Source of the DNA: Paenibacillus ihbetae
GTDB lineage: Bacteria > Bacillota > Bacilli > Paenibacillales > Paenibacillaceae
Direction of reading: 5' to 3'
DNA: 64,000 bases
NCBI RefSeq assembly: GCF_002741055.1
Contig: NZ_CP016809.1
Location: 5,186,501-5,250,500, forward strand
Within the stretch, counting starts at the first letter, position 1. Each line of letters starts with the position of its first letter. This document shows, piece after piece, positions 27,789 to 35,961 of this stretch. Under the pieces are notes generated by a model that made no database searches, was not told the origin of the DNA, and saw nothing but the letters and a program-made list of their open reading frames with translations. Made by a program: the position numbers and the translations under genes.

Positions 27789-27825
27789 AAAGCCGCTCAG
27801 GTGTATACGTCCTGAGCGGCTTTTT
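27789..27825 (+). terminator. Array terminator hairpin, unit 4
   Basis: Identical stem and loop to the other units. Confidence 0.8.
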
Positions 27826-28099
27826 GTTGTGCTGTTGGTGGGGCTCCGATGCGTGAAGGTTTGCTCAGTGGGGGGCAGGTGCAGCTTCGAAGTGTGAAGG
27901 TAGCTCATCACTCCGCATGCGGATGGTGCTTCCGATCGCTGTTGTCACCGGATTTCTTGAAAGGGATTCGTAAATGGGGAAATCCGGAGACAAAGGCGAC
28001 CACTCCGTTTCTCCAGCCCCATTCCGCCTGCTCCGTTGAAGTCTTAGCGTTCTCGCTTGGTGAATCGGCCCTTCACCCCTATCAGTGGGGGGGAGTGGG

Positions 28100-28136
28100 A
28101 AAGCCGCTCAGGTGTATACGTCCTGAGCGGCTTTTT
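28100..28136 (+). terminator. Array terminator hairpin, unit 5
   Basis: Identical stem and loop, although part of the upstream core (GCGAGGTGTAACC) is deleted in this unit. Confidence 0.8.
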
Positions 28137-28394
28137 GCTGTGTTGTTGGTGGGGCTGCGATGCGTAGCGGTGGCCCGTCACTGCGTAAGCGAAGTTGCAG
28201 TGTAAGCAGTAGCTCCGATGGGTGAATGTAGCTCAGCGGAGCGTACAGGTGCAGGCTTCGATGGTTGAATGTAGCTCAGCGGAGCGTACAGGTGCAGCTT
28301 CGATATGAGAAGGTAGCTCATCACTCCGTATGTGGAATGTTGTGCTTTCGGTTATTGTTGAATGGTAATTTTCCCAAGATCCGTTATCGTATGG

Positions 28395-28526
28395 TAGAAT
28401 GACGGAGAAACATGAGGGAACCAGCCCCTGTCCGGGTAAGGTTTAAGCCTGAGCTGAGCGAGGGTTTGGGTTGAAAGGTACTTAACGCAATGAATGGCAT
28501 TGAAGCCAGGGAGCTTCTCTTTTTTC
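28395..28526 (+). ncRNA. Possible short leader or small RNA ending at a hairpin
   Basis: TGGTAGAAT (extended -10-like) at about 28392-28400 is followed by G/A-rich sequence and by GAAGC...GCTTC with a TCTTTTTT tail near 28503-28526. A second hairpin (GCCCCCGGA...CTGGGGGC) lies near 28585-28621, before the lipoprotein gene. This could be a small RNA or attenuated leader. I do not recognise a riboswitch class. Confidence 0.25.
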
Positions 28527-28689
28527 GTGAAGGTGAATGCATCTGTGCTGGAAAGGCATACAAATGAATCATTAGACAGCATACGCCCCCGGACATTAGA
28601 TTAGCAAATCTACGCTGGGGGCGGGCTGTTTGTGTACCAAGATGCGATTTCGGGATATCAATTGGAATCAAAGGATGAAAGGGAGAGCG

Positions 28690-29137
28690 ATGAAATACAT
28701 TATAGGCTTCATTTTGCTGATATTGTTGATGACAGGATGTTCAGGTAAAGAAGCCAACGTGCCAGATCTGGACAATAGGATGTCTAAGGTTTTTTCTTAC
28801 GAGTTAAATCAAGTTGAACCTGAGCATAGGGACCAGGTCCGTGATTGGTTGGCTAAAGCTAGACAAAGCGGGAAAGAGGGGCAGTTTTTTGTTCATTCAT
28901 TCAGAAATGACACAGGATGAATACATGTATAACTATGTGTACCGAAAAGGGGCTTCCGATTATGAAGTTTCCTTTATTTATAGTCCCGATGACACGCGAA
29001 GTAAAGGAAGCGTACATGTGTCAGGAATCAACCATTCGGCGAATGACTCTTTTGTTAAGATCAAATTAATTAACGATTTATCGATTCAGGTAATTCTATC
29101 GGATGATCCGCTAGGAAAGAAACTGCAAGATCAATGA
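28690..29137 (+). pseudogene. Small lipoprotein gene with a frameshift
   Basis: Frame 1 (ATG 28690, GGGAGAGCG ribosome binding site) encodes a lipoprotein signal with lipobox LLMTGCSG and reads to RQSGKEGQFFVHSFRNDTG, stopping at 28920. The next frame, open from before 28814, continues naturally as MTQDEYMYNYVYRKGASDYE...LGKKLQDQ to 29137. The switch must lie in about 28880-28910, near a run of six Ts (CAGTTTTTTG). Joined, the product is a lipoprotein of about 148 residues of unknown function. Either a recent mutation or a sequencing error in the T run. Confidence 0.65.
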
Positions 29138-29256
29138 GGACTATGGATCGGCAAGCCACTGATGTCGGCAGATCGGAAGAATGGATCACCGAAGGAAGGT
29201 TAGATGAGGCGAGGGATAGGTAACGGTGAGAAGACAATAGCAGATTAGTCCAAGAG

Positions 29257-29278
29257 GCCGCTTAGCCGCGGCTTTTTT
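29257..29278 (+). terminator. Terminator before the zinc cluster
   Basis: GCCGC/GCGGC stem followed by six Ts. It separates the lipoprotein locus from the first Zur-type promoter. Confidence 0.6.
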
Positions 29279-29337
29279 GTATGTAAGCGATCAGGTTTTT
29301 TGTCTAATTCCGCGACGAATCTTCTTGGAAAAATATG

Positions 29338-29366
29338 TTGACTATTTCATGGCGGCATGCTATATT
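29338..29366 (+). promoter_or_regulatory. Sigma-A promoter of the first Fec-type operon
   Basis: TTGACT, 17-bp spacer, TATATT. A Zur-type palindrome starts 13 bp after the -10. Confidence 0.7.
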
Positions 29367-29378
29367 TCTTTCGAATTT

Positions 29379-29397
29379 AATAGTAATAATTACAATT
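29379..29397 (+). promoter_or_regulatory. Zur-type operator 1
   Basis: AATAGTAATAATTACAATT, a 9-1-9 palindrome with the GTAAT-A-ATTAC core, just downstream of the promoter so that binding would block transcription. Confidence 0.75.
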
Positions 29398-29438
29398 TAA
29401 TTACCTCGAGTAATGTATTTTAGGTGGTGGAGATCAAT

Positions 29439-29507
29439 GTGATTAAGAAGGGAATACATATCATTTTCATGGGCAGTTCAGTTATTTTCCACATGTCTAA
29501 TTCGTAA
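29439..29507 (+). CDS. Possible 22-residue leader peptide
   Basis: A GTG start with AGGTGGTGG at a suitable distance opens a 22-codon frame (MIKKGIHIIFMGSSV...) that ends in the middle of the second Zur-type palindrome. The peptide is basic then hydrophobic. It lies in the leader of the Fec operon, between two operators. It may be a leader peptide or chance. Confidence 0.3.
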   Translation: MIKKGIHIIFMGSSVIFHMSNS

Positions 29508-29518
29508 TTATTACAACT
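29500..29518 (+). promoter_or_regulatory. Zur-type operator 2
   Basis: ATTCGTAATTATTACAACT, perfect GTAAT-T-ATTAC core, 21 bp before the FecB-like start. Confidence 0.75.
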
Positions 29519-29539
29519 ATAGGTAAGGGGATGTACCAT

Positions 29540-30646
29540 ATGCGCAAGCGACTAGGTATCGTATTTTTGATAATTGCAGCACTCATTTCTGGCTGCAGCA
29601 GTGTTCCTCAAGAAACGGGGACTGAGACTGCAACGGATAAGACGAATCCAAATGCTGAAAATGCAACACCAAAAGCTGAGGAGGCAACGTCAAATGGTGA
29701 ATCAGCAACCTCTAATGGTGAAAAAGCAACGCCAAGTGCTGAAGAGGCAGCGTCAAATGAGGAAGGAAAAAGCGCCGAAGCGACATTCAAGGATGTAACC
29801 GGAACGGAGATATCCGTTGCCCTGCCGGTGGAGAAGGTGGCGTGTTTAACAGAGATCTGCGTAGATGCCCTGGTTGAGCTGGGATTGAAACCTGCTGCGG
29901 TAACGGCGGGAGGACTTGCGCCAGAACCGGAGTTTTATGGTGAGGAAGCAGCAAGCCTTGGACAAATCGGAGGAAGCTTCTTTGAACCCAATTTGGAGGA
30001 TATTTCGTTGGCGGGACCGGATCTTGTCATTGGATTGGAAGGAACCCATGAAGGGTTGCGGGAAGGCTTAGACGGCATTGCTCCGTTATACATCGTCCAG
30101 CCTAGGAGTATGCAAGAATCGATCGAGTTCCTGCAGCATATGGGCCAGCTGACCGGGCGAATAGCGGAAGCACAAGCGGCCGAGAAGCGCCTTCTGGATA
30201 AATTCAACTTCTACAAGGAACACAGTCCGAAGGATAAAACCGCGTTGGTCATGTACGGATCTGATGTGAATTTCGGGATCGATACGGCCGGGTCACTTGT
30301 GGGCTCGATGCTGGCGGAAGTCACTCAATACCCATGGCCCGCACCCGAGGCTGACGGCGGCCACCAAGCAGGGGGGATGGCTTACTCATTGGAAAAGGTG
30401 CTTGAGAATGATCCGGATTATATTTTTGTCGAAACCTTCACGTTCAGCCCCGACTCACAGCCATTATCCGAGCAATTCAAGACGAACCCGCTGTGGTCCA
30501 GACTCCGCGCGGTGAAGAATGGACAGGTCCATGAGATGCGTACATCCGTATGGGCCAGCGGCAGAGGAACGCGGTCGCTCGGCATCATATTAGACGAAGC
30601 GATGAGCAACATGTATCCCGAGCTTTATAAGAAAGCGGTGGAATAG
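29540..30646 (+). CDS. FecB-type metal-chelate-binding lipoprotein (system 1)
   Basis: A 368-residue lipoprotein. ATG 29540 gives a clean signal (MRKRLGIVFLIIAALISGC) with AAGGGG 9 bp upstream, better than ATG 29531. The lipobox Cys is at about 19. A 50-residue linker of imperfect NGEKATPSAEEA-like repeats follows, then a two-lobed class III binding fold (about residues 75-365: VALPVEKVACLTEICVDALVELGLKPAAV; GSFFEPNLEDISLAGPDLVIG). This fold binds siderophores, haem or B12 in other systems. Two Zur-type operators upstream point to a zinc chelate instead. First gene of FecB-FecCD-FecCD-FecE. Confidence 0.88.
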   Translation: MRKRLGIVFLIIAALISGCSSVPQETGTETATDKTNPNAENATPKAEEATSNGESATSNGEKATPSAEEAASNEEGKSAEATFKDVTGTEISVALPVEKVACLTEICVDALVELGLKPAAVTAGGLAPEPEFYGEEAASLGQIGGSFFEPNLEDISLAGPDLVIGLEGTHEGLREGLDGIAPLYIVQPRSMQESIEFLQHMGQLTGRIAEAQAAEKRLLDKFNFYKEHSPKDKTALVMYGSDVNFGIDTAGSLVGSMLAEVTQYPWPAPEADGGHQAGGMAYSLEKVLENDPDYIFVETFTFSPDSQPLSEQFKTNPLWSRLRAVKNGQVHEMRTSVWASGRGTRSLGIILDEAMSNMYPELYKKAVE

Positions 30647-30648
30647 CT

Positions 30649-31683
30649 TTGCAGCGTATCGATCCCACCATAATCAAGAGAGCAAAAATTGGGGGGGCGC
30701 CCCTTTTTTTTGCATTGTTTGTCATGATGGCTGCTGTGATATCAATAGGCATGAAGCACGGCTACCCGGAAATATCCTGGTCAAGCTTGCAGCAGCTGCT
30801 GTTCTTTAACGGGGGAACCGAACTCGAGAGGGTGTCCGTTCTGGAGATCAGGCTTCCCCGAATCGTACTAGGATGCATGGCCGGAGCGATGCTGGGGTTA
30901 TGCGGCGTTCTTCTGCAGGATGGACTTCGAAATTCATTAGCAGGTCCGGAGTTGTTAGGTGTTTCTTCGGGAGCTTCGTTTATGATGGCTCTCGTTACGG
31001 TTTTACATGTTCCCGTCTCCTATGGCATGCAGCCATGGTTTGCCCTTCTTGGAGGACTTATAGGCGGGGCTGTGGTTATCTTGGCAGCCGGGGGAAGAAA
31101 TGGAGGCATACATATTATCCTTATCGGCGCTGCTGTCACTGCGATCATGAACGGATTGGTGGTATGGGTGATTACGATGGGGTCATCCAATAGTGCGAGC
31201 CTCTTGTTTACGTTCCTGATGGGGAATTTGGCGAACCGCAATTGGACTCATGTCGGTTATCTGTTGCCCTGGGCGCTCGTTACGATCCCCCTTTCCCTAA
31301 GCTTCGCCAGATCTTTGAACGTACTGCGCTTGGGGAGCGAGACGGCCGAAGGATTGGGAATTCATGTCATGCGGGTGCGTATTTATCTGCTCATCGTTTG
31401 CTGCGCGATGACGGCAGCGGTTGTATCCCAGTGCGGACCTATTGGCTATATTGCCTTAATCGCTCCTCACCTGATACGGAGCTTATCACAGCAATATGAC
31501 GCAAAGTTCGTTCTTCCATTCTCGGCAATGCTCGGAGCCGTCCTGTTAACAACGGCCGATATTCTGGCACGAACCGTGTTTATGCCCAGGGAAGTGCCTG
31601 TCGGGCTTTGGACGACTCTAATCGGCGGACCTGTTATTATCGCATTGTTTTTGCGTAAGCTTGGGGGGCGGTCTTCAGAATGA
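30649..31683 (+). CDS. FecCD-family ABC permease (system 1, first)
   Basis: A 344-residue integral membrane protein with about ten TM helices. The FecCD signature is visible: LEIRLPRIVLGCMAGAMLGLCGVLLQDGLRNSLAGPELLGVSSGASF near the N-terminus and CGPIGYIALIAPHLIRSL (ATPase-coupling region) near 260. It starts at TTG 30649, 3 bp after the lipoprotein gene, and overlaps the next gene by 4 bp. It pairs with the following permease as a heterodimer. Confidence 0.92.
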   Translation: MQRIDPTIIKRAKIGGAPLFFALFVMMAAVISIGMKHGYPEISWSSLQQLLFFNGGTELERVSVLEIRLPRIVLGCMAGAMLGLCGVLLQDGLRNSLAGPELLGVSSGASFMMALVTVLHVPVSYGMQPWFALLGGLIGGAVVILAAGGRNGGIHIILIGAAVTAIMNGLVVWVITMGSSNSASLLFTFLMGNLANRNWTHVGYLLPWALVTIPLSLSFARSLNVLRLGSETAEGLGIHVMRVRIYLLIVCCAMTAAVVSQCGPIGYIALIAPHLIRSLSQQYDAKFVLPFSAMLGAVLLTTADILARTVFMPREVPVGLWTTLIGGPVIIALFLRKLGGRSSE

Positions 31684-32732
31684 ACAAGCTGATCCGTAAT
31701 CGCAATCCCTATGAGATGACATATAAGATCGGACTGATGGCAGCTTTGCTGCTTGTCCTGATTCTGTGTGTCATGCATATCGCATTTGGCAAAGTGGTGA
31801 TTTCACCGCAGCATATTCTGCGTGCATTGGCGAACGTACATGAAGAGGCACATCATCGACAAATCATATGGCAGCTTCGACTCCCAAGGACTTTGATTGC
31901 GCTTGTAGCGGGCGCCATGCTGGGCCTGGCAGGAGCGATTCTTCAGTCCATAACCCGCAACCCGTTGGCAGAGCCGGGATTACTCGGCGTATCGGCAGGC
32001 TCGGTGTTGATGATCGTCATTTGGATCACATTTGCTGACGGTTTAGGGGATGCGACGAGGTATCTTCCTTTGGTTGCATGGACCGGCGGCATCGGCACCG
32101 TCCTTTTTGTTAACGCATTAAGTCTTGGTAAGGGAATGGATATCACCAGGCTTGCATTAGTCGGAATACTGACGGGCAGTGTATTGCAATCCTGCACGTC
32201 GTTAATCCTGCTCCGGCATACGGAAGCGGTCGGCAGCATCCTGTTATGGATGATCGGCTCCCTTAATGGCCGGGTATGGGTGCATTGGGATATGCTTTGG
32301 CCTTGGGCATTAGTCATCATCCCTCTCGGTCTTCTTAGCGCTGGAGCTGCGAATGCGTTGCAATTGGGGCAGTCTACGGCGGCTAGTCTGGGCGTGCCTG
32401 TTCGCCGAATGAGATGGATGATGCTGATCCTGGCGGCAGTGCTGACCGCCGGAGCGGTTGCAGCTGTTGGCGCGATCGGATTTATTGGCCTAATCGGCCC
32501 TCATATTGCAAGGAGGCTGGTAGGCCAAGATGCAAGAAGATTGTTCCCTTTCAGTACGGTTGTCACAGGCGTGCTGCTGCTCGGCGCCGATGTCATTGCC
32601 CAGGCCGTATCGTTTGAACTGCATGTATTCGGTTTAAGCTCGCAGGTTTCCCTTCCGGTAGGGGCAGTTACCGCCTTTATGGGGGCTCCTTTTTTTCTGT
32701 ATCTCATTAAGCAAAAAAGAAAATCACATTAA
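31680..32732 (+). CDS. FecCD-family ABC permease (system 1, second)
   Basis: A 350-residue permease with about ten TM helices and the same motif order (WQLRLPRTLIALVAGAMLGLAGAILQ; NPLAEPGLLGVSAGS; GAIGFIGLIGPHIARRLVG). It starts at the ATGA overlap with the first permease. Two different permeases in one operon is the FhuBG or FecCD arrangement rather than the homodimeric BtuC type. Confidence 0.92.
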   Translation: MNKLIRNRNPYEMTYKIGLMAALLLVLILCVMHIAFGKVVISPQHILRALANVHEEAHHRQIIWQLRLPRTLIALVAGAMLGLAGAILQSITRNPLAEPGLLGVSAGSVLMIVIWITFADGLGDATRYLPLVAWTGGIGTVLFVNALSLGKGMDITRLALVGILTGSVLQSCTSLILLRHTEAVGSILLWMIGSLNGRVWVHWDMLWPWALVIIPLGLLSAGAANALQLGQSTAASLGVPVRRMRWMMLILAAVLTAGAVAAVGAIGFIGLIGPHIARRLVGQDARRLFPFSTVVTGVLLLGADVIAQAVSFELHVFGLSSQVSLPVGAVTAFMGAPFFLYLIKQKRKSH

Positions 32733-32764
32733 ATGTTTCAACGAACAAGGAGACAGAGACGAAG

Positions 32765-33580
32765 ATGAAAGAAGATCAATCCCAAAAACCCTTGCTGGAA
32801 GCTCAGAACATAGAGCTGCGATATAACGACAAACCCATCCTCAAAGAGCTGTCTATGGATATCCTATCGGGGGGTGTGACCGCGCTCTTGGGCACCAACG
32901 GATCCGGCAAATCCACGCTGCTTAAAACCATGGCACGGCTGCTTATGCCGCAGAAAGGGTGTGTATATCTGGATGGGCATGCCATTGCAAAAGAATCTCC
33001 GAGAGCCTTGGCAAGGAAGATGGCGATACTCCCTCAGTCACCGGAGGTTCCGATGGCCATTACGGTCAGAGAGCTGGTAGAGCAGGGACGGTATCCTCAT
33101 GTAGGTCCGCTGCGGATGTTGAAAAAGCAGGATCATGCTGCGATCGAAGAGGCGCTTGAGGTTACCGGAATGCAAGCTTTCGAGCAGCGGCCGCTGGATT
33201 CTCTCTCGGGGGGAGAAAGGCAGCGAGCGTGGATTGCCATGGCGATCGCGCAGTCGACCCCCGTGTTAATGCTGGATGAGCCCACGACATTTCTGGATGT
33301 TCGACATCAGTTGGAGATATTGGAGCTCGTTAGAAAGCTGAACCAGGAGAGAGGGACTACGATCATTGTGGTGCTTCATGATTTGAATCAGGCGGCGAGA
33401 TACGCGGATCGCATGGTTGTTCTTAAGGACGGGCGGATTGTACGGGATGGTACGCCGGATCGAGTGCTGACTGAAGCTGTGCTGCAGGAAGTGTTCGGAA
33501 TACACGCTACGGTGTTGAAGGATCCTGTGGCGGGAACGCCCATATTCCTGCCCCATTCCATCGTTCAACGTGAAGGATGA
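32765..33580 (+). CDS. FecE-type ABC ATPase (system 1)
   Basis: A 271-residue ATPase with Walker A GTNGSGKST (about 42-50), the Q-loop region MAILPQSPEVP, signature LSGGERQRAWIAMA (about 143), Walker B VLMLDEPTTFLD (about 164) and switch His in VVLHDLNQA. It should energise the two permeases upstream. It starts at ATG 32765, 32 bp after the permease gene, with AAGGAGACAGAGACGAAG before it. Confidence 0.93.
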   Translation: MKEDQSQKPLLEAQNIELRYNDKPILKELSMDILSGGVTALLGTNGSGKSTLLKTMARLLMPQKGCVYLDGHAIAKESPRALARKMAILPQSPEVPMAITVRELVEQGRYPHVGPLRMLKKQDHAAIEEALEVTGMQAFEQRPLDSLSGGERQRAWIAMAIAQSTPVLMLDEPTTFLDVRHQLEILELVRKLNQERGTTIIVVLHDLNQAARYADRMVVLKDGRIVRDGTPDRVLTEAVLQEVFGIHATVLKDPVAGTPIFLPHSIVQREG

Positions 33581-33614
33581 GGAATTGCTCAACGTTTACA
33601 AAATCAAGGGCTGG

Positions 33615-33668
33615 TAGACCAGGGATCCATGATCATCTTTGGTCTATTCGCTGTGGTTTTTTTGGAGC
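33615..33668 (+). terminator. Weak terminator after FecE system 1
   Basis: TAGACCA/TGGTCTA stem with a long loop, then GCTGTGGTTTTTTTGG. Spacing between stem and T run is longer than ideal. Confidence 0.4.
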
Positions 33669-33716
33669 CAAGATGATTTGTGATCCTAACGAACTGCCGT
33701 ATCGAAATATGGACGT

Positions 33717-33745
33717 TTGACATTTTGAATAAAAGCAATTATATT
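33717..33745 (+). promoter_or_regulatory. Sigma-A promoter of the COG0523 GTPase operon
   Basis: TTGACA, 17-bp spacer, TATATT. Confidence 0.75.
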
Positions 33746-33757
33746 AGGGTTGTCATA

Positions 33758-33776
33758 AATCGTAATCATTACGAAT
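33758..33776 (+). promoter_or_regulatory. Zur-type operator 3
   Basis: AATCGTAATCATTACGAAT, the closest match in the window to the Bacillus Zur consensus, placed immediately after the promoter and 55 bp before the GTPase start. Confidence 0.85.
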
Positions 33777-33830
33777 AAGATGAATTAATCTATTTTAAGT
33801 CCAATATCAAGTCACAAGGAGAAGAATGCA

Positions 33831-35018
33831 ATGACACAACAACAAATCCCCGTAACGGTACTCAGCGGGTATCTCGGCTCGGGAAAAACGACGGTATTAA
33901 ATCACGTACTGAATAACCGGCAAGGCCTGAAGGTCGCTGTCATTGTAAATGACATGAGCGAGATTAACATTGATGCAGCACTGGTTAAGGGAGAGGCGTC
34001 CTTATCCCGTACGGAAGAGAAGCTGGTCGAGATGTCCAACGGATGCATATGCTGCACGCTGCGAGATGATTTAATGAAGGAAATCGAAAAACTCGCCATT
34101 GAGCAACGGTTTGATTACATTCTGATTGAATCCACAGGCATCAGCGAACCGATCCCGGTCGCTCAGACATTTACATATGCCGACGAAGAGACAGGGATCG
34201 ATTTAACGAAATTGGCTAAGCTCGATTGTTTGGTCACCGTCGTGGACGCGAATCGATTCTGGCAGGATTTCGCATCCGGTCAGAGCCTTCTGGACCGCAA
34301 TCAGGGCGCGGGAAGTGAAGATGATCGTGATGTCGTGGATTTGCTGATCGATCAGATTGAAACCTGCGATGTACTGCTGCTTAATAAATGTGATCTCGTG
34401 GATGAGGCGGAATTGAACAAGCTTGAAGCTGTCCTTCGGAAGCTGCAGCCGAGCGCCAAGATCATTCGTACCCGGCATGGGCAGGTCGATCCGTCGGAGA
34501 TCTTGAATACGGGATTCTTTGATTTTGAACGTGTGAGTTTGTCAGCCGGATGGATCCAGGAATTGCAAAAAGAAACGCATGTGCCGGAGACCGAAGAGTA
34601 TGGAATCAGCTCCTTCGTGTATCGCCGCAGAAGGCCCTTTCATCCATCCCGGTTGGCTGAATTCATGGGGGAATGGCCTGAACAGGTTGTTCGAGCCAAA
34701 GGGCTGGTGTGGTTGGCTGCAGATGGAGATGTTGCGGCAAGCTTAAGCCAAGCCGGCCCTTCGATTCAGTTTGGACCCGCCGGATATTGGGTTGCCGCGC
34801 TTCCTGAAGCCGAAAGAGAGGAGATTTTACGAACCGAGGAGGATGTACGGGTGAAATGGGACACCCATTGGGGAGACCGGCTAACCGAGTTGGTGATGAT
34901 CGGGATCGACATGGATCGAGAGCATATTGAGGCTGCGTTGGATCAGTGTCTGCTTACCGATGAGGAAATGAGCTTGAATTGGGCGCGCTTTGAGAATCCA
35001 TTGCCATGGATTGCATAA
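33831..35018 (+). CDS. COG0523 (CobW/YciC-type) GTPase, first of two
   Basis: A 395-residue G3E-family GTPase. Walker A GYLGSGKTT (about 13-21), the COG0523 metal motif GCICCTLRDD (CxCC, about 74-83), base-recognition NKCD (about 186), and a C-terminal domain (FVYRRRRPFHPSRLAEFM). Zur-regulated members (YciC/ZagA, ZigA) are thought to deliver zinc to essential enzymes during scarcity. Unlike the second copy, this one lacks a His-rich insert. An AAA+ gene follows in the same direction, 34 bp downstream. Confidence 0.92.
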   Translation: MTQQQIPVTVLSGYLGSGKTTVLNHVLNNRQGLKVAVIVNDMSEINIDAALVKGEASLSRTEEKLVEMSNGCICCTLRDDLMKEIEKLAIEQRFDYILIESTGISEPIPVAQTFTYADEETGIDLTKLAKLDCLVTVVDANRFWQDFASGQSLLDRNQGAGSEDDRDVVDLLIDQIETCDVLLLNKCDLVDEAELNKLEAVLRKLQPSAKIIRTRHGQVDPSEILNTGFFDFERVSLSAGWIQELQKETHVPETEEYGISSFVYRRRRPFHPSRLAEFMGEWPEQVVRAKGLVWLAADGDVAASLSQAGPSIQFGPAGYWVAALPEAEREEILRTEEDVRVKWDTHWGDRLTELVMIGIDMDREHIEAALDQCLLTDEEMSLNWARFENPLPWIA

Positions 35019-35052
35019 CTGATTATATACACTGAAGGAGCAGCAGCCATTC

Positions 35053-35868
35053 ATGAGTAAAAGTAATGCGAGCCAGCGTCTTCCCCGTGCGAAGGGAATT
35101 GACATGGCAAACCTATACTCACCCAAAGAATGTGCCAGAAAGGCAAAGCATCTCATTTTGTCAGAAGTCAATCAAAGAATTGTGAAAGAATTTATTGAAA
35201 TTTTAGGAATGAGGGAGGAGTTTGAACAGCATGGCGTGCCGGTTCCAAACAAAATTGTCATGTACGGACCTCCCGGAACAGGAAAGACGTTAACGGCTTT
35301 TTACATGGCTAAGGTACTTGAGCTTCCACTTGTTTTGGTTCGTTTGGATGCGATCATCCACAGTCATTTGGGGGAGACCGGAAGCAATATCCGTAAGATA
35401 TTCGATTATGCCAGCGCGTTCCCGTGTGTCCTGTTTCTGGACGAATTCGATGCCATAGCCCGGACTCGAGATAACAACGATGAAGTCAAGGAGATGGCGC
35501 GTGCTGTAAACACGTTGCTCCAATGCTTGGATGATTTTGGAGACCGGAGCATTATAATGGCGGCCACCAATTTGGAAAAGGATCTGGATCAGGCTATATG
35601 GCGCCGGTTCGATACGAAGTTAATCTATACCGTACCTGGGCAGGAGCAAAGGAAGTTATACATTGAAATTCTCATTGGCGAATTGGAATGTGATCCGTCA
35701 ATTTTCACTGAAATTTGCCGGCAGCTTGCAAAGTGCAGCTTTGCTGATATCGAGCAGATCGTGCTAAAAGCAAAACGTAAAGCGATTATTGAGCGAATGC
35801 CTCTTCAGATGAAGCATATGATGAACGCTATTGAAGAGTATAAACCAATAATTGTCGCTGCTTATTAA
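35053..35868 (+). CDS. AAA+ ATPase (FtsH/katanin-like clade) in the zinc cluster
   Basis: A 271-residue single AAA+ module. Walker A GPPGTGKT (about 76-83), pore-loop-like LDAIIHSHLGETGSNIRKIF, Walker B VLFLDEFDAIAR (about 134), sensor 1 MAATN, arginine finger region IWRRFD, then the helical lid (ADIEQIVLKAKRKAI). No membrane or protease domain is attached, so partner proteins must provide any proteolysis. It lies 34 bp after the COG0523 GTPase and before the L33 paralogue, so it is probably co-transcribed from the Zur-controlled promoter. Role unknown; remodelling of zinc proteins or ribosomes is speculation. Confidence 0.8.
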   Translation: MSKSNASQRLPRAKGIDMANLYSPKECARKAKHLILSEVNQRIVKEFIEILGMREEFEQHGVPVPNKIVMYGPPGTGKTLTAFYMAKVLELPLVLVRLDAIIHSHLGETGSNIRKIFDYASAFPCVLFLDEFDAIARTRDNNDEVKEMARAVNTLLQCLDDFGDRSIIMAATNLEKDLDQAIWRRFDTKLIYTVPGQEQRKLYIEILIGELECDPSIFTEICRQLAKCSFADIEQIVLKAKRKAIIERMPLQMKHMMNAIEEYKPIIVAAY

Positions 35869-35892
35869 TAGAAGCCATCATCCGATTGGGAC

Positions 35893-35922
35893 TTGACAAA
35901 GGATACACATAGAGATTAGCAT
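35893..35922 (+). promoter_or_regulatory. Promoter of the L33 paralogue
   Basis: TTGACA, 18-bp spacer, TAGCAT. The operator follows 5 bp later. Confidence 0.6.
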
Positions 35923-35926
35923 TATT

Positions 35927-35945
35927 AATCGTAAACATTACTAAT
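35927..35945 (+). promoter_or_regulatory. Zur-type operator 4
   Basis: AATCGTAAACATTACTAAT, directly before the ribosome binding site of the L33 paralogue. Confidence 0.75.
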
Positions 35946-35961
35946 AAGGAGGATGCAAAAT

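Larger units (their letters stand above)
26085..28340 (+). repeat. Non-coding tandem repeat array, five imperfect units
   Basis: The anchor GATCGCTGTTGTCACCGGAT recurs at 26311, 26714, 27119, 27612 and 27934, giving periods of 403, 405, 493 and 322 bp. A core of about 240 bp is highly conserved in each unit. Length differences come from a shorter inner repeat (TTCGAAGTGTGAGG...TGCTCAGTGG, about 43 bp) present in different copy numbers and from a G tract of 6-10. Each unit contains CCGCATGCGG, a CCGGATTTC...GAAATCCGG stem, a CTTCACCCC...GGGGGAAG stem and a perfect terminator hairpin. Open frames here shift between copies and have no ribosome binding sites, so I treat it as non-coding. It starts right after telA and fades near 28340. 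Confidence 0.9.

Noticed and set aside
26085..28205. Many 60-165 codon open frames in the repeat array on both strands
   Set aside because: They repeat with each unit, change frame between copies, lack ribosome binding sites and cross strong terminator hairpins. They reflect high-GC repeats, not genes.
26085..28340. CRISPR-like array
   Set aside because: Repeats are hundreds of bases long with no short identical repeats and unique spacers, and no cas genes are present.
29338..29518. Fur (iron) or PerR boxes
   Set aside because: The half sites are GTAAT/ATTAC with flanking C/G, not TGATAAT or TTATAAT. The downstream gene set is zinc-related, so Zur fits better.
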